The notes under the pieces were generated by a model. It did not search any database and was not told the origin of the DNA. It saw only the letters and a program-made list of their open reading frames with translations. A DNA stretch of 64,000 nucleotides from Bernardetia sp042180575 (GTDB lineage Bacteria > Bacteroidota > Bacteroidia > Cytophagales > Bernardetiaceae): positions 2,480,001-2,544,000 of the forward strand of contig NZ_CP170094.1 in the NCBI RefSeq assembly GCF_042180575.1, read 5' to 3'. Below are positions 18,206-27,147 of this stretch, piece by piece; position 1 is the first letter of the stretch, and each line of letters begins with the position of its first letter. The translations under genes and the position numbers were made by a program.

Positions 18206-19528
18206 TTATACTTTTTCGTCTTGTTCTAAGTTGAACAAATCATTCAAAACATCCACTAATGTTTCGGCTTCTCCACGCTTGCAGGCTGCCTTTAATTGAA
18301 TCACAGGAAGTTTAATTATTTTTTGCATCATTCCTTTTGTAATTTTTTCTATTTTTTCTATTTCTTTATCATCTAAATTCTTCAAATGACGGTTTATTTC
18401 TTCCTTTCGAATTTGCTCTAAGGCATTTTTTAAACGATGAATAGTAGGCGAAACAATCATTTCTTTACTCCAATCTTCAAAGCCTTCTATGGCTTCATCA
18501 ATTATAGATTTTACATGTGGAATAGCTAATTTTCTGCGTTCTATTACTTCTGCTGTACGATTTTGTATTTGGTCAATATTATATACCATAACGTGAGGAA
18601 TCTGTTCTACCTCTGGTTCAACACTTCTAGGAACAGATAAATCAATCAAATATTTGAAACGAATATCTTGAACCTCTTCTACTAATTTTTTTGTCAAAAT
18701 AGGTTCATTTGCAGCCACAGAACAAATAATCACATCTGCTTTTTGTACTTCTTCTTTCAAGTTTTCTATTCTAGCTACTTCAAATCCTTTTAGCTTTGCA
18801 AGTTCTTCTGCCTTCTCAAAAGTACGATTCATGATTGTTACAGTATGATAATCATCTGCATCTAAATTCTTGACTACATCTTCTCCAATTTCTCCCACTC
18901 CAATTACCAAAACTTTAGGTTGAATTACGGTTTGGGCAAGTTCGGAAGTCATTTCAGTTGCTGCATAAGATACCGAAGCAGCACCATCTCTAAAACTGGT
19001 TTCTTGTGCTACACGCTTATTTGTAAAAAAAACAGTGTGTAAAAGGCGATGTAAAAATGGACTTGCCAAATTCAAATCAGCACTATATTGATAGGCTTTT
19101 TTTACTTGATTGCTAATCTGAATATCTCCAATTACTTGCGACTCTAGTCCCATAGCCACTGAAAACAAATGGTTTACAGCTTCTTTATGCTCTTCTATAG
19201 CTTGAAAATAAGGAAAATAAGTTTCAGAATTTGAAAGCCCTTTTTGAGTAATAAGCAAAGAAATAAGTTGTTCTGAAAGTGGTTTAGAAGAAAAAGGACA
19301 ACTTTTAGGTATTTTTGAAGTAGTATTTAAGGTCGCATTTTCTGACAGACTATAATAAATTTCAGTTCTATTACAGGTAGAAAGTACAAAAAGCTCACTT
19401 AAAGCAAACATATCAGAAGCCCTTTGCAAGAAGTTTTGACACTCTGTTTCACTCAAAGATAATTTTTCACGTATTTCTACAGGAGCAGTTTTGTAATTTA
19501 TGGTTAAAGCCTTGAAGTTCAGTTGCAT
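18206..19528 (-). CDS. hemA: Glutamyl-tRNA reductase
   Basis: 440 residues, near the family size. It reduces glutamyl-tRNA(Glu) with NADPH to glutamate-1-semialdehyde, the first step of tetrapyrrole synthesis. The catalytic Cys52 lies in VLSTCNRTEIYY. The substrate-binding region has GLESQVIGDIQI. The NADPH domain has VLVIGVGEIGEDVVKNL, and IMNRTFEKAEELA follows. The C-terminal dimerisation helices end near residue 430. There is an insertion of about 35 residues after the active-site segment (polar, TTSKIPKSCPFSS). It is monocistronic; no other hem gene is in the window. Confidence 0.95.
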   Translation of the reverse strand: MQLNFKALTINYKTAPVEIREKLSLSETECQNFLQRASDMFALSELFVLSTCNRTEIYYSLSENATLNTTSKIPKSCPFSSKPLSEQLISLLITQKGLSNSETYFPYFQAIEEHKEAVNHLFSVAMGLESQVIGDIQISNQVKKAYQYSADLNLASPFLHRLLHTVFFTNKRVAQETSFRDGAASVSYAATEMTSELAQTVIQPKVLVIGVGEIGEDVVKNLDADDYHTVTIMNRTFEKAEELAKLKGFEVARIENLKEEVQKADVIICSVAANEPILTKKLVEEVQDIRFKYLIDLSVPRSVEPEVEQIPHVMVYNIDQIQNRTAEVIERRKLAIPHVKSIIDEAIEGFEDWSKEMIVSPTIHRLKNALEQIRKEEINRHLKNLDDKEIEKIEKITKGMMQKIIKLPVIQLKAACKRGEAETLVDVLNDLFNLEQDEKV

Positions 19529-19556
19529 AGGAGGTATGTTTTTTTATTCTATACTG

Positions 19557-19564
19557 CAAAATTA
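19557..19564 (-). promoter_or_regulatory. -7 promoter element for hemA
   Basis: The minus strand reads TAATTTTG (TAnnTTTG), 29 nt before the hemA ATG at 19528, giving a short leader. The -33 position has TTT rather than TTG. Confidence 0.5.
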
Positions 19565-19759
19565 ATACGCAAAAAACTATAAGAAAAATCATTTGTTCTT
19601 TTTCGGACTTATTTAGAATTAATACAAATAACTAGCTTAACTAATTCCTAAAAAGGCTTTTGTTTTTGGTCTAAAAAATACAATGTACCTAAAATAGCAT
19701 CATTATTGATTTAATGTTGATTATCTATACTATTTTTAGTCAGTAGATTGTTAATTATG

Positions 19760-19767
19760 TATATTTG
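19760..19767 (+). promoter_or_regulatory. -7 promoter element for the DUF3298 protein gene
   Basis: TATATTTG fits TAnnTTTG and lies 119 nt before the ATG at 19887. The -33 region is not a clear TTG. Confidence 0.45.
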
Positions 19768-19886
19768 TAGAACACAACAATTATTATTACCCTTCTATAA
19801 GTAGAATTCCACATACTAATTGACTTAACCTATCCAAAACTTTACACTAAAATTGTCTTAATTTACATATTTAATAATTTCTTACA

Positions 19887-21089
19887 ATGAAGTTAAATAA
19901 AATTACTCAGTCTCTTATTTTTAAAAAATCTTTTTTCCTCACTTTTTCTCTACTTTTTGCTATTCCTTTTTTGGCAGTAGCACAATCAGAAACAGAAAAA
20001 AATCAACACGTAAAAAAGGAAGAAAAAACACCCATTAAGATTGCAAAATATTTTTACAAAAAACTTGATGGACAACTTGGCGACCAACGTATAGAATTTG
20101 ATTTGATGCGTTTTGGTTCAACATTAGAAGGTCATTTCTATTTCTTAGACAAAGAAGAAAAAGGAACTATCAGAGGAACAATTTCTGAAACAGGTCGTGT
20201 ATCTTTAGAAGAAATTGAAGGCAAAACTGAAGAAGGAGAAGCAAACGTAGTTGGTTTTTTTGATGGAAAATTTATGTCTCCCACTGAAATAGCAGGTACT
20301 TGGCATTCTTACGATGGAGAAGAATACAATACCTTTACTGTAAAAGAAAATTATCCAGAAAAATCATCTAGCTTTTGGGTAGTTCATGAAGGTAGAAGCT
20401 ATAGTGGAACGGCTACTGTTGATTTGATTTATGTAGTAATGGGTGATGAAAAACATAAAGCTACTGCAAAGAAAATCAATGAATTTATTAATAGCCACAT
20501 CCTAAACTACGACCATCCTAAAAGCACTAAAAAACAATTTGGTGACCATAGCGAATTTTTAGATGATTTTGTAATTCGTTATAAAAAGGCAAGTGAAGAA
20601 GCTCAAAAAGCTGAAGGGCAAATGCCTATGTGGGACAACCATCATCAGATTATCTTAGATTACAATAATCATAATATTGTAGTTTTGGAATTTGTAGAAA
20701 GTGTTTTTGAAGGAGGAGTTTATGCTAATGATAAAATAAACTTTGTGAATTTTGATTTAGGAACAGGAGAGCAAATTGAATTAGAGGAGCTTTTTGAGAA
20801 GGATTTTATGCCACAACTTACGAAAGTAGCTGAGGAAGTTTTTCGTAATAAATATGGTTTTAAAGATATTGAGGATTTTTCAAAAGAAGGAATACAATTT
20901 AAAGACAACAAATTTGTCTTAAATAATAACTATGCTCTTAGTAAAGGTGGAATTACGTTTCGTTTTAATGAAGATGAAATTGCAGCACATTCAATGGGTT
21001 CATTTGAAATTTTCATTCCTTACTCAAGCATCAAAAGTCTTGTAAAAAAAGATAGTCCATTGCAGGAAGTAATGGAAAGTCACTATTAA
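19887..21089 (+). CDS. Secreted DUF3298/RsiV-like protein
   Basis: 400 residues. Signal peptide 1-32 (ends AVAQS). Residues 45-160 form a beta-rich module that repeats the idea of a DUF-type secreted domain (YFYKKLDGQLGDQRIEFDL). From about 165 the DUF4163/DUF3298 pair follows, with YSGTATVDLIYVVM, then VFEGGVYANDKINFVNFD, LEELFEKDF and finally FRFNEDEIAAHSMGSFEIFI. The same fold occurs in the lysozyme-sensing anti-sigma factor RsiV, but no transmembrane anti-sigma part exists here. Function unknown; periplasmic or surface location inferred. Confidence 0.75.
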   Translation: MKLNKITQSLIFKKSFFLTFSLLFAIPFLAVAQSETEKNQHVKKEEKTPIKIAKYFYKKLDGQLGDQRIEFDLMRFGSTLEGHFYFLDKEEKGTIRGTISETGRVSLEEIEGKTEEGEANVVGFFDGKFMSPTEIAGTWHSYDGEEYNTFTVKENYPEKSSSFWVVHEGRSYSGTATVDLIYVVMGDEKHKATAKKINEFINSHILNYDHPKSTKKQFGDHSEFLDDFVIRYKKASEEAQKAEGQMPMWDNHHQIILDYNNHNIVVLEFVESVFEGGVYANDKINFVNFDLGTGEQIELEELFEKDFMPQLTKVAEEVFRNKYGFKDIEDFSKEGIQFKDNKFVLNNNYALSKGGITFRFNEDEIAAHSMGSFEIFIPYSSIKSLVKKDSPLQEVMESHY

Positions 21090-21093
21090 AATA

Positions 21094-21198
21094 AAGTCTG
21101 AGGTAAAAAGTCAGAATTAAGAAGTAATACAATTATACATTTCTTAGTTCTGACTTTTTTTATTAACTTAATTTGAATTTATTTCTTACCTCAGACTT
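21094..21198. terminator. Nested bidirectional terminator hairpin
   Basis: Inner stem AAAAAGTCAGAA (21105-21116) with TTCTGACTTTTT (21148-21159), followed by T residues, terminates the DUF3298 gene. An outer 13-bp stem AAGTCTGAGGTAA (21094-21106) with TTACCTCAGACTT (21186-21198) encloses it. It lies between convergent genes, so it probably serves both. Confidence 0.7.
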
Positions 21199-21208
21199 CT
21201 GACTTTCT

Positions 21209-22072
21209 TTATTTCGCATACGCCTGTGTACGGTACATCAGACGAGGATAATTTCCGTATCCCCCCAAACTACGATGCATTGTTGAGGTATTATCCCACA
21301 TTAAAAGGTCATTTGGACTCCATTTGTGAGCATAAACGTATTCATTTTTTTCTACTTCTGTCATTAGTTCTTTCAAAAGAGCTTGTCCTTCTTCTCTGCT
21401 CAATCCCTCTATATCAGAAGCTGTACAACCAAAATACAAACATAATTTTTGTGTTTCTGGGTGTAAATAAGCAATATTGTGATAAGCATCTGGTGGAAGT
21501 TCTGATTCTTTTGCTCCTTCAAAATCAGGAATGTTTTTAGGAGAAACCCAAACACGAAGATTCTTGATTTTATCTTTTAATTCTTGGCTAAGTCCATTAT
21601 AAGCCAATCTCAAATCTGCAAAACCTGTTTCGCCTCCTGTTGGTGGTACTTTTTCAGCATACAAACAACTGAAAACATAATTTTTTGGTGCTTGCCAAAA
21701 ATCTCCATCACTGTGCCAATATTCTGCACCCGAATAATTTTGCAATAATTCTCCATTCGGTAAAATATTTGAAATACGTGTAACTTCTGGATATTCTTTA
21801 TGAAAATTATTAAAACGAAGTCCGTCTGGAAGTTCGACAGGGTCTCCAAAACGTTTTGTCCAAGCTACCAATTCGTCTAACGAAAGGTGTTGATTCTTGA
21901 TAAGAATAACTCCGTTTTGAGGAACTGCTTTACGTATTTCTTCAAACTCCTCTTGACTAAGATTTTTGACATCTACATTTTCAAAAACTCTACAAGGAAG
22001 TGTATAATTAGGAAAAGCCTCTGAGCTTTTTACAGTAGGTCTTTCTTTTGTTGTTTCTAGGTTAGTATTCAT
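21209..22072 (-). CDS. TauD/TfdA-family Fe(II)/2-oxoglutarate dioxygenase
   Basis: 287 residues. The facial triad is visible: His120 and Asp122 in EYWHSDGDF and the distal His266 in STMHRSLGGYG. An Arg in YPRLMYRTQ (277 or 281) would bind the 2-oxoglutarate carboxylate. Family enzymes hydroxylate or desaturate small substrates (taurine, 2,4-D, carnitine precursors and others). Nothing nearby shows the substrate: no sulfonate transporter is present. Cytoplasmic and monocistronic. Confidence 0.88.
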   Translation of the reverse strand: MNTNLETTKERPTVKSSEAFPNYTLPCRVFENVDVKNLSQEEFEEIRKAVPQNGVILIKNQHLSLDELVAWTKRFGDPVELPDGLRFNNFHKEYPEVTRISNILPNGELLQNYSGAEYWHSDGDFWQAPKNYVFSCLYAEKVPPTGGETGFADLRLAYNGLSQELKDKIKNLRVWVSPKNIPDFEGAKESELPPDAYHNIAYLHPETQKLCLYFGCTASDIEGLSREEGQALLKELMTEVEKNEYVYAHKWSPNDLLMWDNTSTMHRSLGGYGNYPRLMYRTQAYAK

Positions 22073-22446
22073 TTTGAATTAAATTTAAGTATAAATAGAT
22101 AAAGCAAAATACAAAATTTTACTTTGAATCTGTAATTTGTTGAAACGTTCAAGACTGTTTTTTCTTTAAAAAAATATAGTTAAGCTAAGAATAGAATATT
22201 ATTTTGTCTTTGTCGATGCTGTTTTATCTGCACGAAGAAGTCTAGAGAGTCATTTTTTTTTTACATATTTAGCTACTTTCCCTTCGCTAAATTCTGTATG
22301 TTTTATTGTGCTATTTTTTTCTTGTGCTTGTAATTGACTTGAGAGTATGAAATTAGGTTGAAAAACTGAACTAAGTTTCAACAAAAAACCGTTTCAAAAT
22401 TTAGTTTTTGAAACGGTTTTTTATAAAAATCAAAATCTGTTTTGAT
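22073..22446. other. Intergenic region before ndk terminator
   Basis: 374 bases. Apart from the ndk terminator at its right end nothing gene-like is seen. Confidence 0.5.
22383..22422 (-). terminator. Rho-independent terminator of ndk
   Basis: A perfect 17-bp stem (22383-22399 with 22406-22422, arm AAAAAACCGTTTCAAAA) with a 6-nt loop and T-rich tail on the minus strand, 24 nt past the ndk stop. Confidence 0.85.
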
Positions 22447-22866
22447 TTAGAATTTCTCTAAGTTAGAGAAAAAGAAACTTCCTTCGATTTGTGCATTCTC
22501 ATCAGAATCTGAACCGTGGACAGCATTTGCTTCGATAGATTCGCCATATTTTGCACGAACAGTTCCAGCTTCTGCATCTTTAGGATTAGTTGCTCCTATA
22601 AGTTTACGGAAATCTTCAACTGCATTTTCTTTTTCTAAAATTGCAGCAACGATATTGCCAGAAGACATATACTTACAAAGGTCACCATAAAAAGGACGCT
22701 CTTTATGTACTTCGTAAAACTGTCCTGCACGCTCCTCAGAAAGACGAGTAATTTTTGCAGCTACCAAACGGAAACCTGCTTCTTCAATCATTGCCAAAAT
22801 ATTGCCTGTATTGTTTGCGCCAAAAGCGTCAGGCTTAATCATTGTGAAAGTACGGTTAGTTGCCAT
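22447..22866 (-). CDS. ndk: Nucleoside diphosphate kinase
   Basis: 139 residues, the normal size. It transfers the gamma phosphate of ATP to nucleoside diphosphates through a phospho-histidine. The first strand TFTMIKPDAF, the ATP/ribose contact region and the active-site segment NAVHGSDSDENA with His117 are all intact. The C-terminus ends FFFSNLEKF. Cytoplasmic. It is transcribed in the same direction as fabI upstream but has its own -7 element, so it is probably independent. Confidence 0.96.
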   Translation of the reverse strand: MATNRTFTMIKPDAFGANNTGNILAMIEEAGFRLVAAKITRLSEERAGQFYEVHKERPFYGDLCKYMSSGNIVAAILEKENAVEDFRKLIGATNPKDAEAGTVRAKYGESIEANAVHGSDSDENAQIEGSFFFSNLEKF

Positions 22867-22946
22867 AATTTTTCTAATTCTGTTTTAAGTAAAAAATATT
22901 TTTGTGATTTTATTTCTTGATGAATTGCAAGAAAAAATCAATGGCG

Positions 22947-22954
22947 CAAAAGTA
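22947..22954 (-). promoter_or_regulatory. -7 promoter element for ndk
   Basis: The minus strand reads TACTTTTG (TAnnTTTG), 81 nt before the ndk ATG. No TTG is at the usual -33 distance. Confidence 0.5.
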
Positions 22955-22997
22955 CGCTTTTTTATCCAAAAATAAGAATTATAAAATCAAATACTCT

Positions 22998-23813
22998 TTA
23001 TTTTTCTACCCCAAACATTTCCATTACTTCTTCTGAAACTCCCATTGCAGAAAAACCTCCATCATGATAAAGATTTTGCATCGTTACTTTCTTCGTAAAA
23101 TCAGAGAAAAGAGAAATAACAAAATCAGCACATTCCTGAGCAGAGGCATTTCCTAACGGCGACATTTTTTCAGCATAGCTCATAAAAGCATCAAAACCAC
23201 CTACTCCTGTTCCTGCTGTTGTAGCTGTTGGAGATTGTGAAACGGTATTTACTCTTACTTTTTTAGATTTCCCTAAACGGTATCCATAACTACGAGCAAT
23301 AGATTCTAAAACAGCTTTAGCATGAGCCATATCACTATAATCAGGGAAAGTTCTTTGTGCAGCAATATAAGTTAGTGCAACAATAGAAGCTTCATCATTG
23401 AGAATATCCATTTTTTCAGCTACTTGAAGCATTTTATGAAAAGAAAGACCTGAAATATCAATAGCTTGAAGTGTCCAAGCATGATTCAAATCGCCATAAT
23501 CTTTTTTCTTACGAACATTTGGACTCATTCCGATAGAATGCAATGCAAAATCAAGTTTTCCTCCTAAATGTTCTGTTGCTTTTTCATACAAATTTTCCCA
23601 GTCTTTTATTGAAGTCGCATCAGCAGGAATAACGATTGTATTACATTTGTCTGCAAGTTCTTGAATTGTTCCCATTCTGAGCGCAACAGGTGCATTTGTC
23701 AAGACGAATTTTGCACCTTCTGCATGTGCTGTTTCTGCAATTTTCCAAGCAATAGAATTTTCATCTAAAGCTCCTGAAATAATACCTACTTTTCCTTTAA
23801 GTAAATTATACAT
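22998..23813 (-). CDS. fabI: Enoyl-[acyl-carrier-protein] reductase (FabI type)
   Basis: 271 residues. It reduces trans-2-enoyl-ACP with NAD(P)H, the last step of each round of fatty-acid elongation. SDR fold of the FabI type: IISGALDENSIAW at the nucleotide site, the LDFALHSIGMSP strand, and the catalytic Tyr159-x6-Lys166 in YSDMAHAKAVLE. The substrate-loop region has VNTVSQSPTATTAGTGV. Many FabI have GxxNxxSIA at the first motif; here it is GALDENSIA. The upstream gene (YhhN) is 75 nt away with a palindrome between. Confidence 0.95.
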   Translation of the reverse strand: MYNLLKGKVGIISGALDENSIAWKIAETAHAEGAKFVLTNAPVALRMGTIQELADKCNTIVIPADATSIKDWENLYEKATEHLGGKLDFALHSIGMSPNVRKKKDYGDLNHAWTLQAIDISGLSFHKMLQVAEKMDILNDEASIVALTYIAAQRTFPDYSDMAHAKAVLESIARSYGYRLGKSKKVRVNTVSQSPTATTAGTGVGGFDAFMSYAEKMSPLGNASAQECADFVISLFSDFTKKVTMQNLYHDGGFSAMGVSEEVMEMFGVEK

Positions 23814-23841
23814 AAATTTTTATTTGTGTTTGCTAAATTAT

Positions 23842-23876
23842 AATCCTCGTTGACGGTTCAGACCTCAACGACGGTT
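23842..23876 (-). repeat. Palindromic element B, copy 1
   Basis: On the minus strand the element starts AACCGTCGTTGA, continues GGT-CTGA-ACC, a single bulged G, and ends TCAACGAGGATT. The second copy (44363-44396) has GGC-TTT-GCC and a bulged A in the same places, so the inner pairs change together. It fills about half of the 75-nt gap between the YhhN and fabI genes. Confidence 0.75.
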
Positions 23877-23888
23877 AAAGTATTAGAA

Positions 23889-24611
23889 TTAATTTAAACT
23901 AGATTTTATTTGAATCATCATTCCATAAACAATCAGTGCTTGTGCAGCGACATAAGTCAGCATTACCAAAACAGATGCGAATGGAATAGTAAAATGTTTG
24001 ACAAAAATATCAATGGCAAGTAACGAATCTGAAACCATAAATAAAAATGCTCCAAAAAAAACATATTCTGCACTAGCTTTCAATACTTTTCCTGTGCGTT
24101 CCATTGACATAAAAGCCATTGTTATAATCACTAACATATAAATAGGAACAGCAAAAATCATAACCTCATCCAGTGATTTATACAAAAAAGTAAACATCAA
24201 GATAAAAGTTCCGATAAATGGAATAGCACGAATAAGTAAAGTTTTGGTTTCTCCTAATTCTTTATTCTGCAACGATTTTTTGAAGGTAAGAATATACAAA
24301 ATATGAGAAATGAGAAAACTCCCCAAACCAAGCATAAAAAACAATGGACTTTCCTTTTGAAAAAGTAACAAAACATCGCCAATCCAAGCCAAAGAAAGGG
24401 CAATTAAGATAAAATTAGTCAGACTTTTTTTGTACGTAATTGTTACTTCTCTAGTATTTACATAAAAATAAATTCCTAAAATGGGAATAAGAAAAGGCTT
24501 TGAGGCTAATTCTAACACAAAATCATATTTGTAATTAGCATATAAATTTAAGAGTGTGAAAAAAGCCAATATATAAAGAAGCCAAGTATGTTTTGATTCG
24601 AAGTATTTCAT
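23889..24611 (-). CDS. YhhN-family lysoplasmalogenase-like membrane protein
   Basis: 240 residues, about eight hydrophobic helices. The family motifs are visible: KPFLIPILGIYFYV, SLAWIGDVLLLF and FMVSDSLLAIDIFV, with the conserved Asp residues in helices. YhhN/TMEM86 proteins hydrolyse the vinyl-ether bond of lysoplasmalogen in the membrane; in bacteria without plasmalogens the role is open. It is the first gene left of the accessory region 24.6-30.1 kb. Confidence 0.85.
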   Translation of the reverse strand: MKYFESKHTWLLYILAFFTLLNLYANYKYDFVLELASKPFLIPILGIYFYVNTREVTITYKKSLTNFILIALSLAWIGDVLLLFQKESPLFFMLGLGSFLISHILYILTFKKSLQNKELGETKTLLIRAIPFIGTFILMFTFLYKSLDEVMIFAVPIYMLVIITMAFMSMERTGKVLKASAEYVFFGAFLFMVSDSLLAIDIFVKHFTIPFASVLVMLTYVAAQALIVYGMMIQIKSSLN

Positions 24612-25002
24612 GGATGTAAAGTTATTTTTTTATGCAAAGAAACAAAAAAAATATCTATTTGAACAAAAAAATCAGTACCTAAGTGACTAAGTGTTTAGTT
24701 TAGATTTCCTAAAAAAAATGATGACCTATAAAGGAAAATTGCATACTACTAGACATTTTTTCAAATAAATGGTCAGACCGTCTAATGAAGCTAAAAATAG
24801 CAGAAATCGATTACAAACAGTCTGCTTCTACGAGACTGACCTATATTGCAATTATTAAAAACGTATAATAGTACTGGAAAACTTGATGTTGGCTATCAAT
24901 CTTTTAAACGGTCTTTTATAAAGTTAAATATTCTGTAAACAAAATAAACCACTAAAAATAATTTCAGAGAAATAGTAGATTGTAGTAATTACTCTAACAA
25001 TA

Positions 25003-25143
25003 GCTCATGTTTTGACAGCTCTTAAAAATGAGCCTTCTCATACTTCGGTTCGTTTTTCATTTAGCAAATACAATACGATTAAAGAAATTGATTATGTAGT
25101 AGAAAAAGTAAATGAAATTTATGCGCCTGTTTTGGCGAAGTAG
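25003..25143 (+). pseudogene. Remnant of a cysteine desulfurase (NifS/IscS-type) gene, C-terminal end only
   Basis: The frame ending with TAG at 25141-25143 encodes about 45 residues, HVLTALKN then SHTSVRFSFSKYNT and EIDYVVEKVNEIYAPVLAK. This matches the C-terminal helix-strand end of IscS/NifS proteins (the SxRxS/GxxxT..EID..V..V signature). Stops lie in frame just upstream and no start or PLP-binding part is present. The preceding 24612-25000 holds no recognisable rest of the gene. It is probably left over from a deletion or an exchange of the accessory segment. Confidence 0.7.
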
Positions 25144-25161
25144 ATTTTTGCAATATATTTA

Positions 25162-25187
25162 GGAAAAGACGTGTCTTTTCCCTACTC
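25162..25187. repeat. Palindrome of the TTTTCCCTAC type
   Basis: GGAAAAGAC-GT-GTCTTTTCC (25162-25181) followed by CTACTC. Same layout as the palindromes at 7589 and 44323, here directly after the desulfurase remnant. Confidence 0.5.
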
Positions 25188-25189
25188 TT

Positions 25190-25226
25190 AAACTCGTAGA
25201 ATTTTATATTTTACGAGTTTTCTTTT
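25190..25226 (+). terminator. Hairpin terminator after the desulfurase remnant
   Basis: Stem AAACTCGTA (25190-25198) with TACGAGTTT (25212-25220), then a T-rich tract (to 25226) on the plus strand. It overlaps the stop codon of the small minus-strand gene at 25211. Confidence 0.55.
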
Positions 25227-25414
25227 TCTGCTTTTAGTTTGGCTTGTTGTTCGTAATATTCTTTTGGCATACCTATTCTTGCAATAGTTTCTCTTCCTTT
25301 TTTTACCTTCTCTGGAAACATTACTACATCATCATATTTATCTAACTCTGGATTAATAGTAATTTCTCCACTTTTTAGAAGTTCATCGATTAGAGTACTT
25401 TTTTTATTTTTCAT
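25211..25414 (-). CDS. Small hypothetical protein next to the HEPN gene
   Basis: 67 residues, charged, with no signal peptide and no membrane segment. Sequence features: an N-terminal basic start, LIDELLKSGEITINPELDKYDDVV, then a Lys/Glu-rich helix. I do not recognise the family. It lies 62 nt downstream of the double-HEPN gene on the same strand and is likely co-transcribed, the arrangement of many toxin-antitoxin or defence pairs. Antitoxin is an inference from size and position only. Confidence 0.55.
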   Translation of the reverse strand: MKNKKSTLIDELLKSGEITINPELDKYDDVVMFPEKVKKGRETIARIGMPKEYYEQQAKLKAEKENS

Positions 25415-25476
25415 ATCTTTTTTTTGATTAAAAATTCTTTAGTTTTATTTTAACAGAGCTAACTTTTCTTGTATAT

Positions 25477-26679
25477 TTAATCTTCTTTATTACTGCTCTT
25501 TATTATATTTCTTAGTTTCACTACTCGTAATGTTTGAAGAGCTAACTCACTAAATGATACTTCTTCACTAAAATGCACTATTTGATTTCTTAACTGTCTT
25601 AATTTTTTCACTTCAATATAATTCTCATTACTTATAATATCTATATTCTTTAAAAGAATTATATCTTTTACAAAACTCCTTCCTTTTACATCTTTTTTAA
25701 TTTCTTTGTTGTCTATTAGTCTAGTTACAACAATTTTTGTTGTTATTTCTAATTTTCTCCATTGTGAAATAAACTCACCCAGTACTGGATTAAAGTTTCC
25801 AGCAACTTCCTCTTCTAAGTTTACTCTATCATTTTCACTTACATCAATACTATCTAAATTCTGAATGGCTTTCTGAAAAATTGGATTAAGTTCATCTGTC
25901 AAGTTAGTCACTTTGGTAAAATCAGATTTACTGAATGTCTTGTTATGGGCAATTTTACATCTTAAATCATACAAATCTGTCCATTTCTTCACTAACTTTT
26001 CCTTACTTATGTTTATCTCCTTTGAAAAGTACCTATCCCAGTTAGAAGTTGGAATTAGATTTTTTAGTTCTTCTAAATCTATATCTGATGACTTATTTAT
26101 TTCTTTTATTTTTTTTATCAATTTATCTTTACTTACACTATACTTCTCACTAAATAAGAAATTTTTTAGCTGAATGAAATCGACATTATGTAAATATGTT
26201 GTATCTTTATTTTCAACATTAATAGAACTTCTGACATCGTCTGGTACTTTTTCATTTGTCCAATTTATATCTACATTTACTAGCATAAATTTAGTAATTA
26301 ACTTTCTCACTAAATTTTCTATATGATATATAATAGGATAGGTTTTTTCAGCATAATATTGACTGATACCATCATACAAAACTTGAGGGGATGTGGTCAT
26401 GATAGAAAATACAGACTTTACGCTTCTTAAAAGTTCTATTAAATTATCTATATGAGCTTCATTATTTACAGAAAACATAAGATGAAAGTACACTTGTTCA
26501 GTTTCTCCTATTTTACCAGATTGAATACTAAAATTTACTTTAAAAGTGTTTTTAAAATGAATTTTACTATCCTTTATTATAATATCAGGGTCTGATTGTA
26601 AAAGGTGTCTAAAAGATTTCTCATCTTTGCATTTTACGTTCTTAGAGTCTATGAAAACTAAATATTCAACAGCTATCAT
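25477..26679 (-). CDS. Protein with two HEPN-type RNase motifs (candidate defence or toxin protein)
   Basis: 400 residues, Lys/Ile/Asn-rich, no signal peptide. The N-terminal 100 residues are of unknown fold. From about 103 a helical region starts (YYAEKTYPIIYHIENLVRKL), ending with R240-CKIA-H245 in DLRCKIAHNKTF. A second helical region (about 300-395) has R364-NQIV-H369 in LRQLRNQIVHF. Both fit the RxxxxH signature of HEPN ribonuclease domains, with a conserved acidic or polar residue before each. Two-HEPN proteins of this Apea/Swt1-like kind are known from defence and toxin systems. Coding sequence looks more AT-rich than the housekeeping genes nearby. The small gene downstream may be its partner. 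Exact family and activity are not established. Confidence 0.65.
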   Translation of the reverse strand: MIAVEYLVFIDSKNVKCKDEKSFRHLLQSDPDIIIKDSKIHFKNTFKVNFSIQSGKIGETEQVYFHLMFSVNNEAHIDNLIELLRSVKSVFSIMTTSPQVLYDGISQYYAEKTYPIIYHIENLVRKLITKFMLVNVDINWTNEKVPDDVRSSINVENKDTTYLHNVDFIQLKNFLFSEKYSVSKDKLIKKIKEINKSSDIDLEELKNLIPTSNWDRYFSKEINISKEKLVKKWTDLYDLRCKIAHNKTFSKSDFTKVTNLTDELNPIFQKAIQNLDSIDVSENDRVNLEEEVAGNFNPVLGEFISQWRKLEITTKIVVTRLIDNKEIKKDVKGRSFVKDIILLKNIDIISNENYIEVKKLRQLRNQIVHFSEEVSFSELALQTLRVVKLRNIIKSSNKED

Positions 26680-27147
26680 TTTAGTATTTTAAAAGTGATA
26701 AAACAAAAACACTATTATTTTATAAATGAGTAGCGTTTCATAAAGATATAAAAACAATTTTAATAGTTCTAATTTTTCAACAAATTATTTTTTTAACATT
26801 ATTATAGGAGTTATGTACGCTAATAGTATGTTAGTTTTATATACTTTCAGTAACTTATAGCTTTATTTAGACTGTATATATCTCAAATTTTCACTCAAAT
26901 AAAGTTATTAAAAACTCATAAATAATTGATTGTCAATGAATTATGATATTGAGTGAGTTTATGGTGTGTAACTCCTATGTTAATCATATAGCACAAGTTC
27001 TTCCTCGTTTCAATCATTTTCAATAGATATCAAAAAAAAGTAATAGAAACCTCAAAAAACCACCAAATTCAATTTCAGATTTCTAAATCTAGAAAAATTA
27101 GGCTACTTTTATTATTTAATTTTTTTCTGAAATAAATAGGAAAATCT
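26680..27147. other. Intergenic region between divergent HEPN and AraC-type genes
   Basis: 468 AT-rich bases with no ORF. It contains copy 1 of a 75-bp direct repeat (27053-27127). Confidence 0.6.
27053..27127 (+). repeat. 75-bp direct repeat, copy 1 (upstream of the AraC-type gene)
   Basis: Compared with 30037-30112, roughly 85 percent of positions agree by eye, including the blocks CCAAATTCAATTTC and AAATTAGGCTACTTT. The two copies bracket the AraC-type regulator and the serine hydrolase. The second copy belongs to the leader of the nucleoside transporter gene and keeps a TAnnTTTG motif that this copy has lost. Confidence 0.75.
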
